Of a stretch of 64,000 nt of DNA, positions 18,944 to 27,834 are shown piece after piece; the first letter of the stretch is position 1; every line of letters starts with the position of its first letter. Source of the DNA: Alsobacter ponti (GTDB taxonomy: Bacteria; Pseudomonadota; Alphaproteobacteria; Rhizobiales; Beijerinckiaceae); NCBI RefSeq assembly GCF_024294805.1, contig NZ_JANCLU010000002.1:1-64000 (forward strand). The letters are read 5' to 3'. Made by a program: the position numbers and the translations under genes. Under the pieces are notes generated by a model. It had not been told where the DNA came from. It worked only from the letters and a program-made list of their open reading frames with translations, and ran no database searches.

Positions 18944-19228
18944 TGCAGTACAGTATATCTTCGACGGCTGTTCGTCGCGACCCCTTCATGGGCACACTGG
19001 CAGAGGTGTCCTGTGCGCCGCCTCCATTGTCCATTGTGGGAAGGGCGTCCCTGCTCAATAAGTTTCAAGCCTTACCTGTACGTCCTCGCAAAGTGGACAT
19101 CGACGCGGAGAGCCGCTTCGTGGGCAATTGCCGCCCTCCGTGTACTCTCCGCTCTGAAAAATCGCAGCCGGTAGTCACCGCCCTGTCATCCATCGGGTCT
19201 GCGGCTCGGCAGCGCGCGGGCGGCGCGC

Positions 19229-19839
19229 ACCTTCGATCTCTTGATCGGCGCTCCGGGCAGCGAGCCTCTACTCGTGCTTTCGGCGGTGTTTCTCCAGGGC
19301 TCGCCTGCGGCTGCTCAAGGGGGATGTACGGGCGCGCTCCGAACAAACCGCGTTGTCGCCTTTGTCGCGCCGGTCGGGTTCCACTGCGGGGACAGACTGG
19401 GCCTTCCAGGCGGAGGTGCTGACGCGGCTCTACGGGACGCTGAGCGATGAGCGCATCGATCCTTCCACTGTCGCCTTTGGCGCGCACACGCTTGTCGGCG
19501 CCGCCCTCCTCTACTGGTCGCCGCGCATGTCCTCCAACGCCGTCCACAGATTGGCGCTTTGCGCGCGCTTGGCGCTCCCGTCCCGCGATCGCAGTCTCCG
19601 TCTGGCTCGAGGTCATCGGCCTGATGGCGCTCGGCCTCGTTCTCGGCCATGCGTGGGCTGGTGGTGGTTAAGGTGCTGTCGCGGGTCATCGCCCAAACGG
19701 GAGCTTCCCGCTGCCCGTGGCGTTTGTGACGGCGGACGGGGCGGCGATGCTCTTAGTCTTGGCGGCCGGAGGACTCGCGGGACTCTTACCGGCGCTGGTC
19801 GCATTGACCCAGTCGCCCACGCAACCGATGCGGGACTGA
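19229..19839 (+). pseudogene. Degenerate MacB/FtsX-type ABC permease
   Basis: Fragments of one permease lie in order but in different frames. TFDLLIGAPGS and LLVLSAVFLQ (19229 on) come first, then NRVVAFVAPVGF from the periplasmic domain. FQAEVLTRLYGTL (about 19400) is followed by QIGALRALGAP (about 19545), VWLEVIGLMALGLVLGH (about 19605), and finally PLPVAFVTADGAA and LAGLLPALVALTQSP ending at the TGA 19837-19839. Frame changes and a missing stretch of perhaps 150 residues between the second and third pieces make it non-functional. The family is lipoprotein-export/MacB-like permeases. Confidence 0.7.
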
Positions 19840-19970
19840 GTCCACGTCCTGTCGAGAAGCTCGATTGGGCGAGGGGCTCTCGTCATGCGCCTGTCATTCA
19901 TGGCTCCTACGAGTGCGGGGTTATTGCCACGCCAGGGCTGGCGGGCGCTAGGAAAACAGGAGAAAGACGA

Positions 19971-20528
19971 ATGACGAGGCTGTCTTCGATGGCCAGACGC
20001 GCCTTTGCCGCCACGGACCTGGGCCATGCCGTCGACGTGGTCGAGGACCGCGTGCTGGAGGGATATGCGACGGAAGCCGGCGCGGATATCGGCGCGTTGC
20101 GTCGCCAGGCGGTGAAGCTGAACCGCCAGCTCGCGAGGCTGCTGGGCCTGTTCCGGCGAGTCGAGCTCGCCCCGGGGATCCGCCTGCCGAGCGACGTCCG
20201 CGAGGCGGGGGGCCGCATGGCGCAGCGGCTCGAATCCATCCACCAGGAAGTGCATTCGTCGCAGGAACGCGCGCGCCTTCTGCAGGACGAGGTCGCCGCA
20301 CGCAGCGCGGCCCAGACGAACAGGCAGCTCTACGTGCTGTCGATGCTGACCGCGGTGTTCCTGCCCGCGACGCTCGTCACCGGCCTATTCGGCATGAATA
20401 CCGACGGGCTGCCCTTTGCCGGCAGCGGCTGGGGCTTCTGGCTGGCCTGTATCGTCGCGGTGGCGGCAGCCGCCTCGGTCTACCTGTTGCTCGCGCTGGC
20501 GCTTCGACGGTCGTCACGACAGGGCTGA
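19971..20528 (+). CDS. CorA/ZntB-like transporter lacking the N-terminal domain
   Basis: 185 residues matching only the long stalk helix and two membrane helices of CorA-family divalent-cation channels (normally about 320 residues). The second half shows QLYVLSMLTAVFLPATLVTGLFGMN with the signature GMN, a short periplasmic loop (TDGLPFAGSGWGF) and the second helix. The N-terminal alpha/beta domain that gates magnesium is absent. A strong AGGAG 8 bases before the ATG suggests the short form is translated. It follows a broken permease and may be a remnant. Its end overlaps phnN by 15 bases, convergently. Confidence 0.75.
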   Translation: MTRLSSMARRAFAATDLGHAVDVVEDRVLEGYATEAGADIGALRRQAVKLNRQLARLLGLFRRVELAPGIRLPSDVREAGGRMAQRLESIHQEVHSSQERARLLQDEVAARSAAQTNRQLYVLSMLTAVFLPATLVTGLFGMNTDGLPFAGSGWGFWLACIVAVAAAASVYLLLALALRRSSRQG

Positions 20529-21140
20529 GAGGCGATCCGGCGCGGGCCGCTCGGCGGGCCACGCCGCCCGTTGCAGGATTTCGACGAGCATGGCGCCGCC
20601 GGACGCTGGCTCGCCGACATTCTCGATCACCTCGTCGGCGAGACCCGCCAGCGCCACTGAATCGGCCCGCGCTAGGCGGTCCCCAACGGAGTCGCCCCGC
20701 GTCCGTGCCGCGAGCCGCGCCGCGAGGATTTCCAGGGGGGCCGTCACGGCCACGCAGATCACCCGGGCGAACCGCGCGCGGGCCGCCCCCACCACAGACC
20801 GGGACACGTTGGCGACGACGACGCGGCCGGCGCGGACATCGTCCTCAAGGCGCGCCGGCAGGCCGTAGCTCAGCTCGTGCGCCCGCCAGGACAGGCAGAA
20901 CCGCCCCGCTTGCTCGGCCGCCGCGAAGGCCTCCGGCGTCAGCGTGTCGTGCTCTTCCCACGCGCTCGACGGCCGGGTCACGATCCGGCGGGCGAACACG
21001 AAGCGGGGCGCGCCGGAAAGCCGCGAGCGCGCCACCGAGATCAGCGTGTCCTTCCCGGCCCCGCTCGGCCCGACGACGAGGACCAGCGCGCCCGGGCCGA
21101 TCGAGGCCGCCGACCGGATCGGTGCGGACGCCTCAGACAA
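20514..21140 (-). CDS. phnN: Ribose 1,5-bisphosphate phosphokinase PhnN
   Basis: Converts ribose 1,5-bisphosphate to PRPP, the final salvage step after C-P lyase action. The guanylate-kinase-like fold shows P-loop VVGPSGAGKDTL, then FARRIVTRPSSAWEEHDTLTPEAF and LSWRAHELSYGLP. No suitable ATG exists. The TTG at 21140 is chosen because it overlaps the phnM stop (TTGTCTGA) and gives the usual length (208 residues). A start at 21242 is open but would run far into phnM. Last gene of the phn operon. Confidence 0.9.
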   Translation of the reverse strand: MSEASAPIRSAASIGPGALVLVVGPSGAGKDTLISVARSRLSGAPRFVFARRIVTRPSSAWEEHDTLTPEAFAAAEQAGRFCLSWRAHELSYGLPARLEDDVRAGRVVVANVSRSVVGAARARFARVICVAVTAPLEILAARLAARTRGDSVGDRLARADSVALAGLADEVIENVGEPASGGAMLVEILQRAAWPAERPAPDRLSALS

Positions 21141-22278
21141 CCCGAAGGCCCTCCCGCCACACGGCGCGCACGGCCGGGACGGCGCCCTCGGTGAGGCAGA
21201 CGAGGTCGGCGCGAAGGCCGGGCTCGAGCCGGCCGCGGTCATTCAGGCCGGCGGCCCGGGCCGGGTTGTCGGTCACGGTCGCCAGCGCGTCGGGCAGGCT
21301 GATGGACGGCACGCGGCGGGGCAGGTCGAAGGCCGCCTGCAGCAGGCTCGCGGGCACGTAGTCGGACGAGAAGATGTCGAGCGTGCCCTGGCGGGCGAGA
21401 TCCTCGGCCGCGACATTGCCGGAATGGGAGCCGCCGCGCACGAGATTGGGAGCGCCCATGAGCACGCCGATGCCGGCCTCGTGCGACGCGCGGGCGGCCT
21501 CCAGCGTGGTCGGGAACTCGGCGATGGACACGCCGTCGGCAAGGGACTCGGCCACATGCTCCGCCGTGGCGTCGTCATGGCTGGCCAGAGCGATTCCCTT
21601 GTCGCGCGCGATGTCGACCAGACGCCGCCGATTGGGCCCGGCGCGCAGGGCGTGGTCGCGCAGGCGCCTTTCGATCAGCGCCTGCAACTGCTCTTCCGTG
21701 AGGTTCGTCTTGCCGCGGTAGTAGACGAGGAACTTCTCGATATCCTGGAACTGCCGCTGGCCGGGCGTGTGGTCCATCAGGGACATCAAATGCACGGGCC
21801 GCTTCGTCAGGAAGCGCTCCGTCACCTCCAGCACGTCCTCGGTCGAGAGCTCGCAGCGCAGATGGGTGAGGTGCTCGACGCGCAGCAGGTCCTTCTCGCG
21901 GGCTTCGTCGATCGCCTCGGCGAGCACGTCGAGGCTGCTGGTCACCGCGTCGCGCCGATCCTCGAGGCCGGCGCGCAGCGAGTCGAACACGGTGGTGATG
22001 CCCGACGCGGCGATCTGCGCGTCATAGGCGAGCACGGCGGAGAGGGCCGGCCACTTCACGGCGGGGCGGGGCGTGTAGTGCAGCTCCAGGTGGTCCGTGT
22101 GCAGTTCGACCAGCCCCGGGGCCAGGGTGGCGCCGCCGGCATCGAGACCGCTCTCGGGCGCCGCGCCATCGCCGATTTCCGCGATGCGTCTGTCGGCGAC
22201 CGCGATCCAGCCCTGCTCGATCACGCGGTCGCGCAAGACGAGGCGGGCGTTGTGGATGAGGAAATCCTTGGGGTTCAT
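21133..22278 (-). CDS. phnM: Ribosyl-phosphonate triphosphate pyrophosphohydrolase PhnM
   Basis: Amidohydrolase-superfamily enzyme that removes pyrophosphate from alpha-D-ribose 1-methylphosphonate 5-triphosphate to make the C-P lyase substrate. 381 residues. Metal ligands are in LAPGLVELHTDHLE (about 57-66), and further His/Asp residues in LMSLMDHTPGQRQF, IALASHDDATAEHV and IFSSDYVPASLLQA. The ATG is 9 bases after the phnL stop. Confidence 0.96.
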   Translation of the reverse strand: MNPKDFLIHNARLVLRDRVIEQGWIAVADRRIAEIGDGAAPESGLDAGGATLAPGLVELHTDHLELHYTPRPAVKWPALSAVLAYDAQIAASGITTVFDSLRAGLEDRRDAVTSSLDVLAEAIDEAREKDLLRVEHLTHLRCELSTEDVLEVTERFLTKRPVHLMSLMDHTPGQRQFQDIEKFLVYYRGKTNLTEEQLQALIERRLRDHALRAGPNRRRLVDIARDKGIALASHDDATAEHVAESLADGVSIAEFPTTLEAARASHEAGIGVLMGAPNLVRGGSHSGNVAAEDLARQGTLDIFSSDYVPASLLQAAFDLPRRVPSISLPDALATVTDNPARAAGLNDRGRLEPGLRADLVCLTEGAVPAVRAVWREGLRVV

Positions 22279-22287
22279 TAGCGGGCC

Positions 22288-23010
22288 TCAGGCGGCGGCT
22301 GCGAAGCGGGTGATGTCGACGATGCGGTCGGCGACGCGCTCGCGCACGTCGTCGTCGTGGAAGATGCCGACGATGGCGCTGCCGGCGCGCTTGCGCTCGT
22401 GGATGAGGTCCACCACGGCGGCGCGGTTCTTCGCGTCGAGCGACGCCGTCGGCTCGTCGAGCAGGAGGATGTCGTGAGTGGCGACGAAGCCGCGCGCGAT
22501 GTTCACGCGCTGCTGCTCGCCCCCCGAGAAGGTGGCAGGCGGCAGGGACCAGAGGCGCTCCGGCAAATTCAGGCGGGCCAGCAGGTCGCGGGCCCGCGCT
22601 CCGGCAAGGCCCTCCGGAAGCCCGAACGCGACGGCCGCCTGGGCGACCACGGCGAGCGCCGACACGCGGGGGATGACGCGCAGGAATTGGCTGACATAGC
22701 CGACGCGCTGGCGGCGCAGCCGAATGATGCGGCGCGGTTCGGCCGCGGCCGCGTCGACCAGCTCGGACCCGTCCCGCACGAGGATGGCGCCCTGGTCGCA
22801 GCGATAGTTCCCGTAGATCATCTTGAGCACGGAAGACTTGCCGGCGCCCGACGGGCCGCCCAGCACCACGCACTCGCCGGGTGCGACGGAGAAGGAGACG
22901 TCGCGCACCACGGGCAGGCGGGCGCCTCCCTGCAGATGCATGGTGAAGGTCTTGCCGATCCGGTCGAGGACCAGGGCGGGGGCGGCGGGGGAAGCGTGCG
23001 CGGCGGCCAT
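22288..23010 (-). CDS. phnL: C-P lyase system ABC ATPase PhnL
   Basis: ABC-type ATPase associated with the PhnGHIJ core complex, not a transporter by itself. 240 residues. Walker A GGPSGAGKSS, signature FSGGEQQRV, Walker B ILLLDEPTASLD. PhnL-specific ending VERVADRIVDITRF-like segment is present as RVADRIVDITRF. Two bases separate it from phnK. Confidence 0.95.
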   Translation of the reverse strand: MAAAHASPAAPALVLDRIGKTFTMHLQGGARLPVVRDVSFSVAPGECVVLGGPSGAGKSSVLKMIYGNYRCDQGAILVRDGSELVDAAAAEPRRIIRLRRQRVGYVSQFLRVIPRVSALAVVAQAAVAFGLPEGLAGARARDLLARLNLPERLWSLPPATFSGGEQQRVNIARGFVATHDILLLDEPTASLDAKNRAAVVDLIHERKRAGSAIVGIFHDDDVRERVADRIVDITRFAAAA

Positions 23011-23012
23011 GA

Positions 23013-23822
23013 TCAGACCTGCAGGACGGAGGAGACGAGGAGCTGGGTGTAGGGCTCGCGCGGATCGTCGAGCACCTGGTCGGTGAGGCCGGCTTCGATG
23101 ACGCGACCCTGGCGCATGACCATGAGGCGATGGGAGATCAGCCGCGCGACGGCCAGGTCGTGCGTCACAATGACGACCGACAGGCCGAGGTCGTCCACCA
23201 GCCCGCGCAGCAGATCGAGCAGGCGCGCCTGCACCGACACGTCGAGGCCGCCGGTCGGCTCATCCATGAAGACGAGGCGCGGATGGGTGACGAGATTGCG
23301 CGCGATCTGAAGGCGCTGGCGCATGCCGCCGGAGAAGGCGCGCGGCGCGTCGTCGATGCGGTCGGAGTCGATCTCGACCCGGCCGAGCCAGTCGGTCGCG
23401 GTGGCGCGGATATCCCCGTAGTGACGCTGTCCCACGGCCATCAGCCGCTCGCCGACATTGGCGCCGGCGGAGACGGCCATGCGCAGGCCCTGCGCCGGGT
23501 CCTGGTGCACGAAGCCCCAGTCCGTGCGCATCAGCAGACGGCGCTCGGCCTCGGTGAGGCCAAGCACATTGCGCAGTTCGCCATCCCGCATGCGGTAGCG
23601 GATGCGGCCGGCGGACGGGGCGAGACGGCCCGACAGGAGCGACAGAAGCGTCGACTTGCCGGAGCCGGATTCGCCCACGATGGCGAGCACTTCGCCGGGA
23701 TAGAGGTCGAAGCCGACGTCGATGCAGCCGAGCCGCGCGCCGTAGAATTTGCTCAGCCCGTCGACGGAGAGGAGCGGCAGTTCCGGCATCTCGGCGGCCG
23801 GGAGTTCGCGTGCGGCGCTCAT
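23013..23822 (-). CDS. phnK: C-P lyase system ABC ATPase PhnK
   Basis: ABC ATPase that docks on the PhnJ subunits of the C-P lyase core. 269 residues. It shows LLSVDGLSKFYG, Walker A GESGSGKST, signature FSGGMRQRLQ, Walker B LVFMDEPTGGLD and VTHDLAVARL. The ATG at 23822 overlaps the phnJ stop (ATGA). The frame is open to 23906, but that extension is phnJ coding sequence. Confidence 0.95.
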   Translation of the reverse strand: MSAARELPAAEMPELPLLSVDGLSKFYGARLGCIDVGFDLYPGEVLAIVGESGSGKSTLLSLLSGRLAPSAGRIRYRMRDGELRNVLGLTEAERRLLMRTDWGFVHQDPAQGLRMAVSAGANVGERLMAVGQRHYGDIRATATDWLGRVEIDSDRIDDAPRAFSGGMRQRLQIARNLVTHPRLVFMDEPTGGLDVSVQARLLDLLRGLVDDLGLSVVIVTHDLAVARLISHRLMVMRQGRVIEAGLTDQVLDDPREPYTQLLVSSVLQV

Positions 23823-24706
23823 GGCCGGTTCTCCGAGCTGTCGGGAGACATCTCGCCGCGATTCCCGTCGGCGCGGCGGGTTTCGCAATGGTCCGTGTCG
23901 GAGCACACGAACATGCGTCCGCCCCGGTCATCGAGGATCACTTCGTCGAGATAGACGCCCTCCGCGCCGCACAGCGCGCAGGGCTTGTCGAACTTGTTCA
24001 CCTCGAAGGGGTGGTCCTCGAAGTCGAGCGACACGACGTCCGTGTAGGGCGGCACGGCGTAGATGCGCTTCTCGCGGCCCGCGCCGAAGAGCTGCAGGGC
24101 GGGCGACTGGTGCATCTTGGGATTGTCGAATCTCGGGGTGGGCGAGGGGTCCATCAGGTAGCGGCCGGCGACCTTCACCGGATAGGCGTAGGTGGTCGCG
24201 ATGTGGCCGTGGCGGGCAATGTCCTCGTAGAGCTTCACATGCATGAGCCCGTATTCCTCGAGCGCGTGCATGGTGCGCGTCTCGGTCTCGCGCGGCTCGA
24301 GGAAGCGCAGCGGCTCGGGGATCGGCACCTGGTAGACGAGGATCTGGTCCTCCTTCAGGGGCGTCTCCGGGATGCGGTGGCGAGTCTGGATCACGGTCGC
24401 TTCGGAGGTGACCGTGGTGGTGGCGACGCCCGCCGTCTTCTCGAAGAATTTGCGGATCGACACCGCGTTGGTGGTGTCGTCGGAGCCCTGGTCGATCACC
24501 TTCAGGGTATCGTCGGCGCCCAGCACGGCGGCAGTGACCTGCACGCCGCCGGTGCCCCAGCCATAGGGCATGGGCATTTCGCGCGAGGCGAACGGCACCT
24601 GGTAGCCGGGGATCGCGATGGCCTTCAGGATGGCCCGGCGGATCATCCGCTTCGTCTGCTCGTCCAGATAGGCGAAGTTGTAGCCGGAGGTGAGGGGCGC
24701 GTTCAT
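23819..24706 (-). CDS. phnJ: C-P lyase PhnJ (radical SAM, Fe-S)
   Basis: Cleaves the carbon-phosphorus bond of 5-phosphoribosyl 1-phosphonates by S-adenosylmethionine radical chemistry. 295 residues. Cysteines near the C-terminus are spaced C-x2-C-x21-C-x5-C (CALC ... CSDTDHC), the arrangement known in the E. coli enzyme for the 4Fe-4S cluster and the catalytic thiyl cysteine. The N-terminal NFAYLDEQTKRMIRRAILKA is also conserved. The ATG at 24706 overlaps the phnI stop (ATGA). Confidence 0.97.
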   Translation of the reverse strand: MNAPLTSGYNFAYLDEQTKRMIRRAILKAIAIPGYQVPFASREMPMPYGWGTGGVQVTAAVLGADDTLKVIDQGSDDTTNAVSIRKFFEKTAGVATTTVTSEATVIQTRHRIPETPLKEDQILVYQVPIPEPLRFLEPRETETRTMHALEEYGLMHVKLYEDIARHGHIATTYAYPVKVAGRYLMDPSPTPRFDNPKMHQSPALQLFGAGREKRIYAVPPYTDVVSLDFEDHPFEVNKFDKPCALCGAEGVYLDEVILDDRGGRMFVCSDTDHCETRRADGNRGEMSPDSSENRP

Positions 24707-25809
24707 TCCGCGGCCTCCTTGCGCATGGCGTCCAGATCGGCCTGCCTGGCCGCGAATTCGCTGCGCAGCTGGCGGACAAGGCCGAGTTCGGCCTGGAAGT
24801 CCACGTAATGCGGCAGCTTCAGGTGCTCGACGAAGCCGGTCGCCTGGACGTTGTCGGAGTGGGACAGGACGAATTCCTCGTCCTGGGCGGGGGCGACGAC
24901 ATCCTCGCCGAACTCGGCCGTGCGCAGGGCCCGGTCGATGAGGGCCATGGACATGGCCTTGCGCTCGGACTGGCCGAAGACCAGACCATAGCCGCGGGTG
25001 AAATGCGGGGCGGCCTCGGCCGAGCCCTTGAACTGCGTCACCATCTCGCACTCGGTGACGGAAATCGTCCCGAGATCGACGCAGAAACCGAGATCTTCGG
25101 CGTGGAATCCGACCTGAACCGTGCCGAAACGGATTTCTCCAACGAAGGGGTGCGTGCGGCCATAGCCGCGCTGGGTGGAGTAGCCGAGCGCCAGCAGGAA
25201 CCCCTCGTCGCCGCGCGCCAGGTTCTGCAGCCTCAGGTCGCGCGAGGCGGGGAAGGCCAGCGGCTCGCGCGTCAGGTCGCCGACCGGGGCGTCGGGCGCG
25301 GCGGACGGGTTGCGCTCGATCAGCCCTTCGTCGTCCAGCAGCGTCGTGACGTGTGGCGCGGCCTCGCCTTGCGTCGCGGTCGCCGGCGCCGGCGGCGCGG
25401 CGCCACCGGCCAGCGTGAAGTCGATCAGGCGGTGCGTGTAGTCGAAGGTGGGGCCGAGCACCTGGCCGCCGGGCAGGTCCTTGTAGGTGGCCGAGATGCG
25501 GCGGCGGACGCTCATGGCGCTGGTGTCGAGCGGTTCCGAAGCGCCGAAGCGCGGCAGGGTGGTGCGGAAGGCGCGCACCAGGAAGATCGCCTCGATCAGG
25601 TCGCCGCGCGCCTGCTTGATGGCGAGGGCCGCGATGTCGCGGTCGTGCAGCGAGCCTTCGGCCATGACGCGGTCCACGGCCAGCGCCAGTTGCTCGCGGA
25701 TCTGGTCGGGCGTGATCTCAGGGATAGACGGATCGCCCCGCCGCTCATGGGCGAGCAGGGCGTGGGCGTTGTCGATGGCGGCTTCGCCACCCTTGACGGC
25801 GACATACAC
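24703..25809 (-). CDS. phnI: C-P lyase core subunit PhnI
   Basis: Subunit of the PhnGHIJ complex; with PhnG and PhnH it transfers the phosphonate onto ribose 1-triphosphate from ATP. 368 residues, typical length. Conserved stretches include YVAVKGGEAAIDNAH at the start, GHTHPF-like RTHPFVGEIRFG, and YGLVFGQSERKAMSMALIDRAL. The start is a GTG, with GAGGAG about 8 bases upstream; an overlapping ATG at 25805 is in another frame. Confidence 0.96.
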   Translation of the reverse strand: MYVAVKGGEAAIDNAHALLAHERRGDPSIPEITPDQIREQLALAVDRVMAEGSLHDRDIAALAIKQARGDLIEAIFLVRAFRTTLPRFGASEPLDTSAMSVRRRISATYKDLPGGQVLGPTFDYTHRLIDFTLAGGAAPPAPATATQGEAAPHVTTLLDDEGLIERNPSAAPDAPVGDLTREPLAFPASRDLRLQNLARGDEGFLLALGYSTQRGYGRTHPFVGEIRFGTVQVGFHAEDLGFCVDLGTISVTECEMVTQFKGSAEAAPHFTRGYGLVFGQSERKAMSMALIDRALRTAEFGEDVVAPAQDEEFVLSHSDNVQATGFVEHLKLPHYVDFQAELGLVRQLRSEFAARQADLDAMRKEAAE

Positions 25810-25822
25810 GGGCTGTGTCTCC

Positions 25823-26416
25823 TCAGGCGTCGACCTGCGTCGATCGCGGGATCGCGGCGAAGCGGTCGCCGCAGGTGAGAACGAGGTCGACCCCGCGCGG
25901 GAACAGGGCGTGGTTGCGCTGCAGCCGGTCGAGCATGTCGGCGGGCAGGGGGCGGGCGATGAAGCGGCCTTCGCCGGCCACGCCGGGTCCGGTCAGCCGC
26001 CAGCCCTCTCCCTCGGCCAGCGCCTCCACCGCGACCACGAGCGTGGTGGAGCGGTCGGGATAGTCGAGCGAGCCCTGCGCGAAGTCGTCCAGCGCCGGAA
26101 CCTCGCCGCCGAGCGGCACGAAGGCGAAGCTCGCCAGCGCCCGCGCCTCCGTCACCGGCGCGCCGGTGTGGAAGCGCAGGAATTCCTGCACCTGCAAGTC
26201 GGCGGCGAGCGCCGGGTCCAGCCAGACGGGCGTCTCGTAGTCGCACAGCGCCAGCGCCACGGCGGCGGCGGCGGGATCTAGCGCGGGGACCGCATCGACC
26301 GGCACGTCCAGCCTGCGCACCGTGCCCGGCCGGGCGAGCGCCATCATGACGGCGCGGAACACGGCCTGCGACTGCGCCACGGGGTTCTCGAAACCGATCT
26401 TCAAAGCGGCTGACAT
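25823..26416 (-). CDS. phnH: C-P lyase core subunit PhnH
   Basis: Structural subunit of the C-P lyase core, dimer-forming, with a PLP-transferase-like fold lacking the cofactor. 197 residues. Segments IGFENPVAQSQAVFRAVMMALARPGTV, DYETPVWLDP, FRLHTG-type FLRFHTGAPV and LPRGVDLVL-like FPRGVDLVLTCG are typical. It starts at an ATG overlapping the phnG stop (TGATG). Confidence 0.95.
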   Translation of the reverse strand: MSAALKIGFENPVAQSQAVFRAVMMALARPGTVRRLDVPVDAVPALDPAAAAVALALCDYETPVWLDPALAADLQVQEFLRFHTGAPVTEARALASFAFVPLGGEVPALDDFAQGSLDYPDRSTTLVVAVEALAEGEGWRLTGPGVAGEGRFIARPLPADMLDRLQRNHALFPRGVDLVLTCGDRFAAIPRSTQVDA

Positions 26417-26892
26417 CAGTCTTCTCCGCGCACCAGGGTGAAGAAGTCGACGCGGGTCGCGGCCGAGCGGGCTTCCGCGAGGTCCTGCTGGCCGGCGAGG
26501 CGCGTGGCGACGGGCGCGAGCGCCTCGTCCAGGCCCGGCGCGTCCTGCTGGGCCAGCGCGTCGAGCACGGCGGCCAGGCGCACCTTGGCGGCGTCGCGGC
26601 CCAGCGCGTAGGCGATGCCGACCTCGCCGGAGGCGAGGCGCACGGCCGAGCGCGTCACGGTGGCTTCGCCCAGGTTGAAGGGCGCGCCGTCGCCGCCGGT
26701 GCGTCCGCGCAGCATGACGAGCCCGGTCTGCGGCGCGCGGATGTCGTCGAAGGCGGGGCGCCCCACGCGGTCCAGGGCGGCGGCCAGTTCGGCCTCGGTC
26801 GCGCGGCTGGTGAGCGCCATCACGGCGCGGCGGCGGGCGACGACAACGGGCTCTGCGTCCGCGCGGCCCGGCGAAGGGGATGCGTGTGTCAT
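26416..26892 (-). CDS. phnG: C-P lyase core subunit PhnG
   Basis: Small subunit of the C-P lyase core, 158 residues from the ATG at 26892. Recognisable segments are PQTGLVMLRGRTGGDGAPFNLGEATVTR-like region, VGIAYALGRDAAKVRLAAVLDAL and VDFFTLVRGED at the end. A TTG at 26910 would add six residues. It follows phnE2 after about 50 bases, so the transporter and lyase genes are likely one transcript. Confidence 0.94.
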   Translation of the reverse strand: MTHASPSPGRADAEPVVVARRRAVMALTSRATEAELAAALDRVGRPAFDDIRAPQTGLVMLRGRTGGDGAPFNLGEATVTRSAVRLASGEVGIAYALGRDAAKVRLAAVLDALAQQDAPGLDEALAPVATRLAGQQDLAEARSAATRVDFFTLVRGED

Positions 26893-26943
26893 GACGTTGG
26901 ACCTAGGCAAGCTGGATGACGGGCGAATGACGTTTCGCCGACG

Positions 26944-27834
26944 TCAGTGTGAACCGTGTGCGCGGCCGATAACGGCGAAGCGCAGGCGCGAGGAGATCTG
27001 GTCGATCAGCGTCACGGTGACGAGCACCATGAGGACGAGGAAGGACACGGCCTGCCAGTCGAGCACCTTGATCTGCTCGTAGAGATGCGTGCCGATGCCG
27101 CCCGCGCCGACAATGCCGATGATGGTGGCCGAGCGCGTGTTGGACTCGAAGAAGTACAGCACCTGGCTCGCCATCACAGGCAGCACCTGCGGCACCAGGC
27201 CGAAGCGCACGCCGTGCATGGCATGGCCGCCGGTCGAGCGCACGCCCTCCACGGCCTTGCCGTCGGCCGCTTCGATGGCCTCGGAGAACAGCTTGCCGAA
27301 CGCCCCGAAATCCGAGGTCATGATGGCGAGGATGCCGGCGAAGGGACCGAGCCCGACGACATTGATCCAGATGAGCGCCCAGATCAGCGTGTCGATGGAA
27401 CGGACCGAATCGAGGAAGCGGCGCGTCACGAAGCGCATCGCCCAGGACGGGATGACGTTGCGCGCCGCCAGGAACCCGAAGGGGAGCGCCAGCGTCGCGG
27501 CGAGCAGCGTCCCGAGGAAGGCGATGGCCAGCGTCTCGGCCAGCGAATGCAGCCAGGCGAGGAGCCGCGCGGTGGCGCCGAACGAGGGCGGCAGCATCAG
27601 TTCGACGAACTCGCCGAGCCGGCCCATGCCGCCGACCACGCGCACCCAGGAAATGTCGAGCAGGGCGAAGCCGCCGAAGAACAGCGCGACGAGGATGACT
27701 ACGAAGCCGATCGCGGCGGCGCGAGCCTTCACATCGGCGCGGAACTGCGCCGGGTAGCGCGCGACGAGCGCGGCGCGCGACTCGGCGGTTCCGGCCAGCA
27801 TGGCGGCGATGCCGGTGGCAACGGGCGTGCTCAT
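26944..27834 (-). CDS. phnE: Phosphonate ABC transporter permease PhnE (second)
   Basis: Inner-membrane permease of the phosphonate importer, 296 residues, about six helices. The coupling loop and following helix read VEGVRSTGGHAMHGVRFGLVPQVLPVMASQ and NTRSATIIGIVGAGGIGTHLYEQI, the PhnE/ThiX-type pattern. Two PhnE genes in tandem form a heterodimeric permease in many alphaproteobacteria. The ATG overlaps the phnE1 stop (ATGA). Confidence 0.94.
   Translation of the reverse strand: MSTPVATGIAAMLAGTAESRAALVARYPAQFRADVKARAAAIGFVVILVALFFGGFALLDISWVRVVGGMGRLGEFVELMLPPSFGATARLLAWLHSLAETLAIAFLGTLLAATLALPFGFLAARNVIPSWAMRFVTRRFLDSVRSIDTLIWALIWINVVGLGPFAGILAIMTSDFGAFGKLFSEAIEAADGKAVEGVRSTGGHAMHGVRFGLVPQVLPVMASQVLYFFESNTRSATIIGIVGAGGIGTHLYEQIKVLDWQAVSFLVLMVLVTVTLIDQISSRLRFAVIGRAHGSH

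Noticed and set aside
20944-22281. A 445-codon plus-strand frame over phnM/phnN
   Set aside because: Antisense shadow of two clearly conserved genes.
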